A stretch of 64,000 nucleotides of DNA from Gigaspora margarita (taxonomy: Eukaryota > Glomeromycota > Glomeromycetes > Diversisporales > Gigasporaceae). Shown here piece after piece: positions 1 through 11,702 of this stretch (positions are counted from its first letter, which is position 1; every line of letters starts with the position of its first letter). The DNA lies in contig WTPW01001588.1 in NCBI GenBank assembly GCA_009809945.1, forward strand, positions 27,963 through 91,962. The letters run 5' to 3'. The position numbers were made by a program, and so were the translations under genes. The notes beneath the pieces are model-generated. The model had not been told where the DNA came from. It did no database searches and saw only the letters and a program-made list of their open reading frames with translations.

Positions 1-846
1 GACATTATGAGGCTTCCTTTATTTATATATTAAAATACTCATTATTAGTTGTAGTTTGAGTTAGCCCATACTACCTATCCCTTAGATTGTAACACAAGCA
101 AATTTGCCTGCGTATTTTAAAAATTTTAATAAAATTTAAATAAAATTTTAAATATTGATTTTAGCTATACCTTTTCTAAGTAAAAAATATTCTTTGAGTT
201 TTGTTTTAGTAACTTTGTTATAAAAATTTTTTAAATTATTAGAAAACTTTAGTACAATCAAAGTTTAAAGTTCTTGTAATAGCATTTTTACTACTAAAAT
301 TTTTCTTTAGATTTTCTTAAATTTTATATGTTCCCGTCTATAAAAAAAACTTTTACTTCTAATACAAGTCTTGATTTTTACAAATAAATTATTAAAGTTG
401 CAATAATAAAAGTTATCATCCTTTATATAAACTACAATATTGTCTTAAGAACTATAGCTTTAAAACTAAAACTAAACAAGATTACAGAAAAATTGTGATA
501 AAATTTTTTAAAAAATTTTTTTCTTAAAGATATCTATTTTTAGCTTATATATAACTTAAAATTTTTTTCTTATAATATAAAAACTAATTTTGCAAAAAAG
601 TAATCCTTATTTGCAAATATAATTGTACAAAGTTTTATTTAATTATCTTGATATTTAAAAAAAGTAAATCAGAGCAAAAAAAGTGCAAAAACGCAGGCAA
701 ATTGCCTGTGTCCTACTACAATCTAAGGGATAATCTCTATCACATGCATACAATTATATGCTATTACCTTTTTTATATAAGCCACAAATCAGAGTATCCT
801 AGTGATTATAATTCTAGCATGACTATATGAATAAAGCTTGTGGGTT
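1..846. other. AT-rich intergenic stretch
   Basis: Low-complexity A/T-rich DNA with many poly-A and poly-T runs. The short open frames here have no family resemblance and are expected by chance in such DNA. No gene is supported. Confidence 0.6.
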
Positions 847-854
847 GTTCAGAG

Positions 855-1036
855 TAGAGGTTGGAACCGAATTTAAATATTCGAGTTTATCACATCAAAA
901 TTTGATTTTATCACACAAAAATTTGAGTTTATCACGTCAATTATTAATAATTGACGTGATAAACTCGAATATTTGTGTGATAAAATCGAATTTTGATATG
1001 ATAAACTTGAATATTTAAATTCGGTTCCAACCTCTA
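855..1036. mobile_element. hAT-like MITE, near-perfect 182-bp palindrome
   Basis: The two halves are inverted copies of each other over about 91 bp each with only a handful of mismatches. The termini are TAGAGGTTGGAACCGAAT and its reverse complement. The element is flanked by the 8-bp direct repeat GTTCAGAG at 847-854 and 1037-1044. An 8-bp duplication and a TAGAG tip (fitting the YARNG rule of hAT ends) point to the hAT superfamily. It is non-coding, so it would depend on a transposase encoded elsewhere. The high arm similarity suggests a fairly young insertion. Confidence 0.88.
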
Positions 1037-1075
1037 GTTCAGAGCGTAACCACAACTTAATGGGCCAGGTAAGAT

Positions 1076-1257
1076 AGGACCCCGAAATATACATAGATAG
1101 GTCAGGTTAATTATAGGGTTACTAAAAAAGGAAAGATCTGCAGGAAAAAACTTCAAAAATAAGCAAAAAAATTACTATAAATAGAAAAGATTTGCATAAA
1201 AAACCTCAAAAATAAGCAAACTCATACCTGACCTATATAAGTATATTTCGGGGTCCT
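1076..1257. mobile_element. 182-bp MITE with 8-bp TSD, AGGACCCC tips
   Basis: Terminal inverted repeats of about 32 bp begin AGGACCCCGAAATATAC. Exact 8-bp direct repeats GGTAAGAT flank it at 1068-1075 and 1258-1265. The interior has two imperfect direct copies of a motif containing CAAAAATAAGCAAA. The same AGGACCCCG tip and the same total length occur in the element at 59364-59545. The 8-bp duplication suggests hAT-type transposition, but the AGG tip is not classic hAT, so the superfamily is inferred. Confidence 0.85.
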
Positions 1258-1265
1258 GGTAAGAT

Positions 1266-1560
1266 TACTGAAATTTGAGCCCTATGGTAGGGCAAGACCT
1301 GGAAAATTAGGCCCTAATATATACAGGTAGGGCTAAAATGTACTGATATTTGGCCTAATTATAATATAATAATTACCTATTGACAAAACTTAGTACATTA
1401 ATATAAATTTTATTTTATTAATAAATTGTAGCACTTTCTATCTATTGCACAACAAAGTAGCTAACCTAACCCTAATTATCTAACTACTATTATCACCTAT
1501 CTAACTATTTATATTAATCTATCTATACAATATTTTGGTGCAAAACTGACACCAACAATA
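1266..1560. other. AT-rich spacer
   Basis: Unremarkable A/T-rich sequence between the two MITEs and the tandem repeat. Nothing recognisable was seen. Confidence 0.5.
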
Positions 1561-1599
1561 CACTTAATCATTCAAACAACCCAAAAGCAACTTGTAGAT

Positions 1600-3345
1600 A
1601 GCAAATCCCACAGCACTACCAAAGAAGATAGCACAAAATCGACAGCAAAAACTTAGTAGAAGACCTGCAAAGAAAAGTGGGAGTTAATTATGCACCAATA
1701 AAGAAAAAACCACTAGAGATACTTGAAACAAATCAACAATGAAATCTAATCCATAGAACAGCGAAACCCACCTATAACAAAGGCACCAAAACAGACTGCA
1801 TGAAATCGACACCAATGATATAGTATAACACCTACAAAGAAAAGTGGCTGTTATTATATACCAATAAAGAAAAAAAAACTACTAGAAATATTTGAAACAA
1901 ATCACCATAAATCCAACTCATAGAATGGTGAAACCCACCTATAAGGGGGCTTCCAGAAATTACGTAATATTTTTGTTACTAATAATTTTCAAAATTTTAC
2001 CCACCCACCCACACCTGATACTCTATTAGCCAATCAAATTTTATATTTTTTAAAATTTATTCATATGTTCAATTTATTAAATTGAGAATAACTATTACTC
2101 TACTGGACCAATTTAGATGATTTAACTACCAAAATGTTCGTCTCACTGAGACGATTCTAACAAGCCCAAAATCGTTAAAATCTAATCACAGGGTCCCAAT
2201 ATCGTTCAACTTTTGTGTAATTTTAATAGTTATTTTTTAGAATCACTAAGTAAATATCTTTAATATTGAATAACTTTTGATCCACTGGCCCGTTTTGGAT
2301 GATTTAACTACCAAAATGTTCGTCTCAGTGAGACGATTCTAGCAAGTCTAAAATCGCTAAATTCTAATCACAGGTTTATAGTTTTTTTTAACAATACAAA
2401 TCTTTATCGATCTTGGAATCCTGTGATTAGAATTTAGCGATTTTGGGCTTGTTAGAATCGTCTCACTAAGACGAACATTTTGGTAGTTAATCATCCAAAA
2501 CGGGCTAGTGGATCAAAAGTTATTCAATATTAAAGATATTTACTTAGTGATTCTAAAAAATCACTATTAAATTTACACAAAAGTTGAACGATCTTGGGAC
2601 CCTGTGATTAGATTTTAACGATTTTGGGCTTGTTAGAATCGTCTCAGTGAGACGAACATTTTGGTAGTTAAATCATCCAAATTGGTCTAGTAGATCAATA
2701 GTTATTAATAATTTTATAATTTTATACTTTTGGCCAGAATTATAAAATTTTGACCAAATTATAATTATAACCTGATATTTTCGGGACCCCACCCACCCAC
2801 TAAAAAATTACGTAATTTCTGGAAGCCCCCTAACAAAGGCACCAAAATAGATTGCGTAAAATCGACACCAATGATATAGTATAACATCTACAAAGAAAAA
2901 TGGGTGTTAATTATTCACCAATAAAGAAAAAACTACTAGAGATACTTGAAACAAATCAACAATAAAATCCAACCCATAGAATGGTGAAACCCAACTTTAA
3001 CAAAGGCACCAAAACAGACTACGTAAAATTGATATCAACAATGTAGTATAATACCTAAAAAGAAAAGTAGGTATTAATTATACACCAATATAAAAAAAAA
3101 TACTAGAGATACTTGAAACAAATCAACAATGAAATCCAACCCATAGAATGGCAAAACCCACCTATAACAAAGGCACCAAAATGACTGCGCAAAATTGACA
3201 ATGACAAAACACTTGTAAATAAAAGTGGTATTAGTTAGAAAACAATTTAACAATGAAATCCAACTCATGGAATAGTGAAACCAATATAATAGCAGCACCA
3301 AACCAGGTTGTGAAATTGACAACAACGCAGTAAACACTTAACAAA
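1600..3345. repeat. ~168-bp tandem repeat, about five diverged copies
   Basis: A unit containing CACCTATAACAAAGGCACC, TCGACACCAATGATATAGTA, GTTAATTATACACCAATAAAG and GATACTTGAAACAAATCAAC recurs head to tail. The CTATAACAAAGG phrase recurs near 1771, at the 1941/2831 junction, near 2996 and near 3161, a period of about 165-170 bp once the 886-bp insertion at 1945-2830 is discounted. The minus strand has short hydrophobic open frames created by the repeat; they lack a recognisable domain and are not annotated as genes. Confidence 0.8.
1945..2830. mobile_element. Foldback element, PIF/Harbinger-like TAA target duplication
   Basis: The ends are GGGGGCTTCCAGAAATTACG and its reverse complement, flanked by TAA at 1942-1944 and 2831-2833. 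The host sequence is a tandem repeat whose other copies show the uninterrupted site CACCTATAACAAAGG, so insertion point and 3-bp duplication can be read directly. Nearly the whole element is palindromic; each arm holds two copies of a ~180-bp module with paired CGTCTC and GAGACG motifs and a phrase around GGATGATTTAACTACC. The TAA duplication and G-rich tips fit PIF/Harbinger. It is non-coding. Confidence 0.82.
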
Positions 3346-3455
3346 ATACAACACAACTGTGGCACCAACTGTAGCACCAAAGATACCACCAACTGCGGCA
3401 CCAACAATGACACCAACAATGACACCAACTGTGGCACCAATGGGCAACAACAAGC
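3346..3455. repeat. Short-period GGCACCAAC-type minisatellite
   Basis: Imperfect 9- to 12-bp units of the type (T/A)G(T/C)GGCACCAAC recur about nine times. On the minus strand they translate as glycine/valine/alanine repeats such as GATVGVIVGVIVGAAVGG, which looks like a by-product of the repeat. Confidence 0.65.
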
Positions 3456-3745
3456 TACTAAGCTAAATAAATAAAAAAAATTGTAAATGAAAGCAGTGAA
3501 AGAAAAAACAAACAAACAAATAATTAAAGATTAAAGATGATCTTGTGTCACTGATCTGGTAATGGCTTGGCGATTGATGCATCGATGCAGAGTAAGATCG
3601 TTTGACCTTGTATCAGCAATCAGAATATATATATGAGCCTTAGTCATGTGATTTTATCATACTTTGATTGGTTAAATAGCTGAAGATATATAAGCTAGGC
3701 ATCTCTAGCTAGAGATACCTAGAATTTTCCTTTTTAAAAAATTAT
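3456..3745. other. Spacer between tandem repeat and foldback element
   Basis: Moderately AT-rich sequence with a small local palindrome (GATGCATCGATGCA near 3577). No gene is supported. Confidence 0.5.
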
Positions 3746-4832
3746 ATGGTGCATGTAGCCTAGAACCAGAGTCATGTGACCTAAATCTATATATAATTTA
3801 AAATTGGTTATAATTAATGAATATATATATATATGTAAAAAAATNTTTTTGTAAATTAATANTATAGAACCAGTACTATAATATTACAGAAAGATTTTTA
3901 NGTTAAACATNTTAGTTTNAATTTTATTTACTTTTAAATATAAAGCAATTTGATATCTGTACCAAAATTTGGCCACTATATTTAATATAATAATTTGTCA
4001 AATTTGGCCACTATATTTAATAGTAACTTGACAAACATATATGCACATTACAATAAATTGTACCTCTAGTCCTCTAGTTTCTAACTATACATAATCATTT
4101 GAATTAAAGTTGATATTTGGTATTACTTGATAGTTCTGATAAATTAATTTCAGAAATTTTAAAAAAACCATGCTCGTCTTTTGTGTTCAATGACTTTTTG
4201 CTCAGAAATATTCAGGTCTATATGTGTTTGTCTTTGACCCAAAAATAAGCTACCCCACGATCGACAATAGTCACTATATAGTAAAGTCCAAATTCTATTA
4301 TGCTAAATGATTATGATTGCTTAAGTAAACTTATTTGGAAGATCAAAATGCACATATCTTAAAAATTTTATATAAGTCAGAGAACTTTTTATTATTAGAC
4401 TTTTAATTTTTACGTTCAATGAAAAATTAAAATTTGTTAATTGATAATCCACCTGTCAACTGGAGAAAAGGCGAAATATGGCATGCTTCTATCTAAAAAG
4501 TTTTTTCTTACTAAGTTAATGATACATGTCCACTAATCGAAAGTTGTAGAGCTCATCGAGACGCATCTAACAGTGGTTAGATCATCCAAATCGGCCCAGT
4601 GGATAGTGAGTTATCGTCAAAAAATGATTGGCTGACTATATAAAAATCCGTGACTGCTATAGGCAAAATGTGGCGTGCTTCTATCTAAAACTTTTTTCTT
4701 ACTAAGTTAACGATACATGTCCACTAATTAAAAGTTGTAGAGCTCATCGAGACGCATCTAACGGTGGTTAGATCATCCAAATTGGCTCAGTGGATAGCGA
4801 GTTATCATCAAAAAACGATTGCCCGACTATAT

Positions 4833-5303
4833 TGTCATGGCCTAAAAGTGATTTTTGGAATTAGGCGCAGTAAAACCGTGATTAAGAACTGAAATCCAAG
4901 AAATCTAAAAGAAATCAAGAATTTAAGAATTAGTTAGAAGTAATTAACAATATAAAATATTGTTAAACATAGCCATCGTTATTATAATTATATAATACTT
5001 ATCCTAAAATCCCCCTTAGTAATAGTGATCTTTCCTTCGATTCTTTCGTGATGAAAGATCGATTTATCCCAAATCCCCTTTAATTCATTAGTCTAGTGAA
5101 AGTTATAAAAGCACTATATTTTGCCCTTTTGTAAATAACATATCCTACGAGATTCCAATATTCCTTATATAATACATTAAATAAATTCCCTAATAAATCC
5201 GTTTAATAAAATAACTTACCAAATCACCAATGTCACACCTCTGGNGAGGTGCCTTTTATAATCGAATTGTTAAACTAATAAACGTCCAATTCTCCTCGTA
5301 ACA
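4833..5303. mobile_element. Solo LTR (Ty3/Gypsy-type fossil) in foldback arm
   Basis: The segment begins TGTCATGG and ends CGTAACA, with the canonical TG...CA boundaries, and is flanked by the 4-bp repeat ATAT (4829-4832, 5304-5307). Its 3' part contains CACACCTCTGG followed by GGTGCCTTTTAT and ends CTCCTCGTAACA, closely resembling the 3' part of the LTRs at 41067-41625 and 47272-47828; the 5' half is divergent. It is best read as a solo LTR of a related but different subfamily. Neighbouring foldback modules show the uninterrupted site, so it landed after the foldback formed. One N lies at 5245. Confidence 0.82.
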
Positions 5304-5752
5304 ATATAAAAAATCCGTGATAGAAATTACATATGAAAATTGCTATAGGCGAAATGTGGCGTGCTTCCATCTAAAACTTTTTTTCTTACTAAGTTAATGA
5401 TACATGTCCACTAATTAAAAGTTGTAGAGATCGTTGAGACGCATCTAACAGTGGATAGATCATCCAAATCGGCCCAGTGAATGGCAAGATATCGTCGAAA
5501 AACGATTGGCCAACTATATAAAATCTCTGTATAAACAATGTTTGTTTACATAGAGATTTTATATAGTTGGCCAATCGGTTTTCGATGATATCTCGCCATT
5601 CACTGGGCCAATTTAGATGATCTAACCACCATTAGATGCGTCTCAACGATCTCTACAACTTTCAATTAGTGGATATGTATCGTTAACTTAGTAAAAAAAA
5701 AGTTTTAGATGGAAGCACACCACATTTCGCCTATAGCAATTTTTATATATAA

Positions 5753-6139
5753 GGCCACGCAAAGTTAATTTTTCATTTTGCATTACCCGCTGACCCATTT
5801 TTTCAATTTTTCCAAATTTTTTTTTTTTTTAAAGTTCCAATTATGCCAATTATTCTATTTCTGCTATTTAATTTTTTTCCAGAAATTACTCCGGCATCAC
5901 CCGATGGAGACCTTGGTTTTCTGAAATTGTCCGATAAACTGATAGAAAAAATCTATCTGCCAACTCTAATTTTCTGATTTCATGTTATGCAAAGCGTAAA
6001 GTTAACTTTTGCGTTGGCCTTAGATACAACATAAGACTATTAATTTATAATATAACAGATTAAAAAAAAAAATCTGACCGACCGACCGGAAATTTTGAAA
6101 CCCATGTAATGCAAAAGGAAAAATTAACTTTGTATAGCC
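5753..6139. mobile_element. Harbinger-like element, GGCCACGC tips, TAA duplication
   Basis: It starts GGCCACGCAAAGTTAATTTT and ends with a decayed inverted copy (TTAACTTTGTATAGCC). TAA flanks it at 5750-5752 and 6140-6142. The opposite arm of the host foldback (around 5310-5350) supplies an approximate empty site. Internally it repeats inverted tip sequence near 6000-6020, like the second copy at 55900-56266. It is non-coding. The PIF/Harbinger assignment rests on the 3-bp TWA duplication and G-rich tips. Confidence 0.75.
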
Positions 6140-6870
6140 TAATCTCCATCACAGATTTTTTATATAGTCGGCCAATCATTTTTCGATGATAACTCGCCAT
6201 TCACTAGGCTGATTTGGATGATCTAACCACCGTTAGATGCGTCTCGATGAGCTCTACAACTTTTAATTAGTGGACATGTATCGTAATTTAGTAAGAAAAA
6301 AAGTTTTAGATGGAAGCACTCCACATTTCGCCTATAGTAGTCACGGATTTTTATATAGTCGACCAATGGTTTTTCAATGATAACTTGCCATCCACTGGGC
6401 TGATTTGGATGATCTAACCACTATTAGATGCATCTCGATGAGCTCTACAACTTTTGATTAGTGGACATGTATTGTTAACTTAGTAAGAAAAAACTTTTTA
6501 GATGGAAGCACGCCATATTTCGCCTTTTCTCCAGTTGACAGGCAGATTATCAATTAAAAAAATATATTCGCTGAACGTAAAAATTAAAAGTTAAATAATA
6601 AAAACTTCTTCAATTTGTATGAAAATTTTGGAGAATATGTATATTTATCTTCTGAACATATTTACTTAAGCAATTATTATCAATTTACATAGTAAAATTT
6701 GGAATTTCTATATAGTGACTACTTGCAAATTTTCCTAGTTCATATATCGGATATTTTCAGAAATGCATGCTCGTATTTTATATTTAATGAAGTTCTATTC
6801 AGAAATATTCAGATCCTCCAAAATTGTCTACCTTAGTCACATGACACCAATTCTAGAGTACATGCACCAT

Positions 6871-7148
6871 ATATATATATATATTTTTATCATTATTTAA
6901 TAATTTGATTTTTTTATATTATTTATTTATTTATTTTTTTGTTTATTTATTAATTGCATTATTATTTTTTTGACCCACTAATATATTAAAAAATCTGTTA
7001 TATAGTATTAAGCCTTCCTTCTTGCATAACATTATTTATGGATGCCCTTATTGGCAAGTATCTGAACTTGGTTTATCTTGTATATTTTACTATTTCTACC
7101 TATTCTTATACCCTTTTCAACTTTCTTTTCTTTATTACTATCTATTCT
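6871..7148. other. AT microsatellite and AT-rich spacer
   Basis: Starts with an (AT)n run directly after the foldback tip, then T-rich low-complexity sequence. No gene is supported. Confidence 0.5.
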
Positions 7149-7150
7149 TA

Positions 7151-7493
7151 CAGTGTGGAACAGCATAAACCAATATTCTCATGCAAATTTTAAAATAAAT
7201 ACTCGATTCTGATTGGCTAATATAATAAATCAATTGTGATTGGTCAAAAATCACATATGAGTTTCTTTTTTTTATTTATTAAATGCCAAATTTTCAGTTT
7301 TTTAGTAAATTTAAAATAATATAACTTCATAAAATTAAAATAAAATAAAAATCTTTTCTAACCAAATTGTAGCTTAGACTTAAAGCACAAATTGATTAAA
7401 AAATTTTATTAAAAAAAATTTTATTTTTAAGTTATATCAATTTTTGTAAAATACATATAAAAAGATATTGGTTTATGGTGTATACTATAGCTG
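7151..7493. mobile_element. Tc1/mariner-like MITE, copy 1
   Basis: The left end CAGTGTGGAACAGCATAAAC pairs imperfectly with the right end (inverted copy ending GCTGTA), sharing CATAAACCAATAT. TA dinucleotides flank it at 7149-7150 and 7494-7495. Its length and interior (paired ATTGGCTAAT/GATTGGTCAAA-type motifs) resemble the element at 7915-8267. No transposase is present. Confidence 0.6.
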
Positions 7494-7912
7494 TATACTT
7501 TTATTCATATTCTTTTCAATTTGCACTATTGATTCTTCAAATTGATTCTCAAACCACATATCATTATTTTCAATTTTAGTTTTTAATTAGTGTTTAAATT
7601 TGATATTTCTATGTTTTCAAGAGAACACTAAAGTTTTTTTAAGAACATTAATATTTAAAAAATATTTTCTTATTTGGAACATTATGTATAGATAAACTGT
7701 TCTCAAAAGATTACTACTATTAAATAATTAAATTGGTATAACTTTTTACTACTTTATAATATGGATTAGACTTTCAAGTAAAGTTATAAACAGAAACTTT
7801 CTAATTTCAATGCTACTTTAAATACTAAATTGATCTAATAGATCATGAAATATACATATTTTTAATTTTTATAAACATTAATTTTTTCTTTAACTATTTG
7901 CTAAAAAATTTA
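7494..7912. other. AT-rich spacer between mariner-like MITEs
   Basis: A/T-rich sequence with no recognisable gene or repeat. Confidence 0.5.
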
Positions 7913-7914
7913 TA

Positions 7915-8267
7915 CAGTACTGGACAGCACAACACATCCACTTTTTATTAATAAAAACTTTAAATCATTATAACTTTTTCAAAACAAGTTGAATCAAAAA
8001 ACCCTTCGCAAATTGATAGATTTTTTGCTATACTATATTTCTTTTAAGGATTTTTTATTATTTTTTTGTTTTAAAGAAGTTATTATGAGTTAAAGTTTAT
8101 AATGATTTAAAAAATTGGAATTTAATATAAAAAAAAGAAAATATTTATATTTAATTAACCAATTAGAATCAATTACATCAAAATTAGCCAATCAGAATTG
8201 ATTACATAAGCATCAAAAATTAGTGCTCTATATAAATAGAGTGGATGTCTTATGCTGTCCGGTACTG
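7915..8267. mobile_element. Tc1/mariner-like MITE, copy 2
   Basis: Terminal inverted repeats of about 28 bp start CAGTACTGGACAGCA at the left and end TGCTGTCCGGTACTG at the right, with ACATCCACT further in. TA flanks both sides (7913-7914, 8268-8269). CAGTRCTGGAC-type tips with a TA duplication are typical of Tc1/mariner elements. The 353-bp body is non-coding. Confidence 0.78.
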
Positions 8268-8269
8268 TA

Positions 8270-8999
8270 GTAGCAAAAAGTTTATTAAGTATATCTCATT
8301 ATCAATTTGACCAATTTAAATTTTTTAGTACCATTAAAATTAGAAAGCTCTGTTTATACCTTAATTTAAAACCCAAAATAGTTTTATATAATAAACATAT
8401 AAGCTTATTTAAAAATAATATTCTAAATAATAAAAATATATTAAAATTTTTTTAAGAATATTAATATTCTAAATTTAGTTCACTTGAGAAAATAATTTTG
8501 AATCTGAATTTAAACACTGGTCTCAATTATTGACATTGTATAATCAAATAACCCAATTTAAATATTATTTCTTTTTTTTATCTATGCTATACAATTCTAA
8601 TAGTAGGACTCAAAATTGTCTATCTGAACATCTTCTATTAAATAGAGATTGGAATTGTTTAACTATTAACAATTGCCTCCATAGTTCCAAGCAGAATTAC
8701 ATTGGTCATAGGCCAGAATTATTTTAATAGGCCAAATTAAATAATTAAATGGTTAATCGATTAAACGATTAAAGAAAAACTTTAGGCGATTCCAATTTAT
8801 ACTATTAAAATAACAATTACCAGCTATAAAAGTTCTATTAAAGTTATCTAATTTAGCTAATATACAAAAACAACTGGAAACTTTATTTTCATTCATGTTA
8901 ACTTCTATTTGGTCTTGATAATAGTCTCTAATATTAATTATTTCTTTAGTAAGTTTTGTTTTAGTAGGTTATTTATTCTACTGGCAACTTTATGATATT
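8270..8999. other. AT-rich intergenic stretch
   Basis: No supported gene. Short open frames such as those near 8252-8455 and 8530-8727 show low-complexity composition and no family resemblance. The first begins inside the MITE end. Confidence 0.5.
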
Positions 9000-10300
9000 C
9001 ATTAACTTTTTTATCCATAGTTCACAGGTATAATTTAAAAATTTTTCTCTAAGAAGTTCTTTATATCTATTATTTTCTTGTCTTTTATTAATATTTCTTG
9101 ATTAGTTTCATCTATAATTTCATCATCTTTGTTAGTATCACTTTTTTTAGTCATTATCATTCCAAGATTATATATTGAACCATTTTTATTTTTATCTGCA
9201 CTTATTCTATTCAATGAACTTCAATAACAAATAGATGAGTTATTTTTATTCTTTTTGCTATTTTTCTTAACATTGAGTTCATTTTGATAATACTGTTTAA
9301 TCCTATGCATTCTCTTAGTTTTATTTATATTAGCAAAGTCTTGATGGTCATTCCAATTCTTTTCAACTAATTTATTATGATGCCAACTTTCTATAATGCA
9401 TATCTTCTCAATATTACTCCAGATTCAATATTAAATTGTGCTTTCAGATAATTACTTAGTTTAGCAGACTTCTGGAAGTGACCAAGAGCTGCATGCTCAT
9501 GTGTTTTAGCTCCTATGCCTTTTTATAATTGTTATTTTCACTACAAATTCGATTTTGAAAATGATATTACACAGTATATGTTTATTGGTAGTACTTAGTT
9601 TAGTTGGTTTCTGATAATAGATAAATGTATTAGATTCATCCTTTTTTGCTTTATTTTTTTAATTGCAATTTCTTCTTTTCGTTTTCTCATCTTGAATTTT
9701 CTCTGCATAAGTCATATTGTCAGATGTTCTATAGTATTCAAATCTTTTATATTTATTCTTAACTTTGACTCTATTTTGATATCAATAACCAACATTATTT
9801 TATTCCAATGATATTTTTTATATTAGCTAATTTACTGTAATGGATAAATACTGCATAATTGCTCTTTTTATCTCTTGTTTCATTTTGATAACCATATCCA
9901 AGTTTGCTTATTCTATTAGTATAGCCTAAGTCATTCTTTTTATTAGTAGATTTTAGGAAATAGTTACTTTTGGATTCAGATATTTCAGATCTAGGTAAAA
10001 GCAAATATGAAGTGATTTGTCTAAGATTATCTCAGGGTTTAATTTGATGCCTTTTTCTTTTGGGTCTTCATTATTAATTACTAAAGTTTTGTTATTGTCT
10101 TCTTGCAATTTAGGGATGCAATATGATTCAAGAACTTGGGTTCCAGCTAGTTTTTCTTTTGAATATGAGTTTACTGTATAGACCTCTTTATTGGGTATCT
10201 TAATATATGAAAGTAGGTATATGTTTTTTTTTTTGCTTGTTTTTTTTTTGCTATTAACTTTTGTAATATTCTCTATTGCTTTTAGTATAAACTCCAAGAC
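9000..10300 (-). pseudogene. Decayed Sel1-like repeat gene
   Basis: On the minus strand, scattered frames give Sel1-like helical repeat fragments: RISKLGYGYQNETRD followed by YAVFIHYSKLANIKN (9795-10004), FEYYRTSDNMTYAEKIQ near 9700-9745, and HEHAALGHFQKSAKLSNY near 9450-9505. Sel1-like repeats follow the pattern A-x-x-x-Y-x-K-(S/A)-A-x-x-G-(N/D) with a preceding LGxxYxxG, and the order here fits several consecutive repeats. The 114-residue frame 9953-10297 would be the N-terminal side. Frames change and stops interrupt it repeatedly, and many glycines of the consensus are replaced, consistent with C-to-T decay. It is a dead host gene; the original N-terminal domain is not recognised. Confidence 0.6.
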
Positions 10301-10867
10301 TTTGGAAACCTGATTATTATCAAAGCCTATTTAAAAAAGCTTATTTATTATTCATAAAAGTCATCAAGCTATTCTGAGCTAGAGTTTTAAGAAGTGTACA
10401 ATACTTTTGACCAAAAAGGTTTATATCTGAATATTCAAGGATAGTATTGCTTGTATTTTAACAATAAAAACATAGTTTTCTATTTGTTGATTGTGAATTT
10501 ATTTTTTTTTAAGTTTTTTTGGTCTATACAATATTGTTTAAAAACTTAAAAAAATTGTTGCTATAGATACTAGAGACAGAATAGGTATTAAACAAGAGTT
10601 TTCCAGTATACTTGGGTTTAGTATTGGAAGTTTTTCTTTTGGTTTGGTTGGAATTGATATAGAAAGGATGTGGATTGCAATTGTTAAATAAGTTGTACAA
10701 GTAATTATTAAGATCAGATAAGAGTATAAGTAGAATGTTCTTGAGCATTATAAAATTACAAAATAGAGAAAATATATGAGATACTAAAAACTATATAATC
10801 ACTACAAGCATTATGTGATCTATACAATTAGTACTAAAATATAACTATTAAGAAAAAAGAGTGTATA
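10301..10867. other. AT-rich spacer
   Basis: The minus-strand frame 10524-10748 is asparagine/leucine rich and unrecognised. Nothing else was seen. Confidence 0.45.
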
Positions 10868-11058
10868 TGTTGTGCCTCAGATTAAAACTTGTGTCAGATT
10901 GAATCTGATATACATTAGATGACTATCAATTAACTAGCATTAAATGGTCAGCAACAACAGGCCTAAACTAACTACTAATTTTGCCATAATTTTACTCTAA
11001 TCCTAATCTAATTTAGGCTGGGTATCATCTGATACAAGGATCAATCTAAGGCACAACA
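10868..11058. mobile_element. 191-bp inverted-repeat element
   Basis: Tips TGTTGTGCCTCAGATTAAAA and its imperfect complement ending GGCACAACA enclose 191 bp, with CTTGTGTCAGAT and ATCTGATACAAG as inner pairs. It is flanked by TA-rich sequence, so the duplication cannot be decided (TA or TATA). A MITE of unassigned superfamily. Confidence 0.6.
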
Positions 11059-11680
11059 TATATATTTAACCAATTTAACTATAATAGTTACTGAAACATA
11101 AGTTTCTAATTTACTTGAAAAAGGTCTTTTATTTTTATATTAGCTTACTTTTTTATTATTTTAAGATAAATGAAAAAACTTTCTTTATTAATTTTATTAG
11201 ATAAAATCAGAAAAAACTCATTATTTTTTTTTAAAAAAAAATAACAATTTATATAAATTTTAGGTTTATAATTAGTAATTTGAACTAAGAAAATTTTTTT
11301 TAATTAGTTAACCAAACTAAAATATTTGGAATTAACTAATTCAACCAATTAAGATTACTTTATGTTTACTTTCAGGAATTCTCAAATCTTTATTCAACCT
11401 TTTTCTTAACCTGCTTATTTACTATATTTATTTTAGAACTTTTTAGCATTTTTACTCTTTTATAATATCATTTAAGATAAAAAGAGGTATTTTGATGAAG
11501 TTAAAGTAGGTAATATAAAAAATTTTTTTATTTTTAATATAAAAATTATTTATTTATTTATCTGGATACTATACATAATGCTAAGCAAGATTCATATAAA
11601 AACAATAATGTAACAAAATATTTTTGAATGATAGCAACCCAGGTATAAATTGTACAAGAAATACAAATTTTAGAGGGGTA
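11059..11680. other. AT-rich spacer
   Basis: A/T-rich sequence with no gene or repeat recognised. Confidence 0.5.
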
Positions 11681-11702
11681 AGGTATATTTTGATAAACTT
11701 GA

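Larger units (their letters stand above)
3746..6870. mobile_element. 3.1-kb foldback element with nested insertions
   Basis: The outer tips ATGGTGCATGTA and TACATGCACCAT pair, and long inverted arms then match from about 4268 to 6721, including the inward phrase CAACTGGAGAAAAGGCGAAA at about 4458 and its complement near 6531. Each arm holds three tandem copies of a ~200-bp module (centred near 4560, 4740, 5440 and, inverted, 5640, 6240, 6430) carrying GAGACGCATCTAAC and GGCCCAGTGGAT. A solo LTR sits in the left arm (4833-5303) and a Harbinger-like element in the right arm (5753-6139). Five of the Ns near 3845-3919 lie at its left end. No transposase frame is visible. No clear duplication could be read because the tips abut AT runs. 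Confidence 0.75.

Noticed and set aside
3074-3515. Hydrophobic minus-strand frames with glycine/valine repeats
   Set aside because: They are created by the tandem repeat and the GGCACCAAC minisatellite. There is no start context and no domain.
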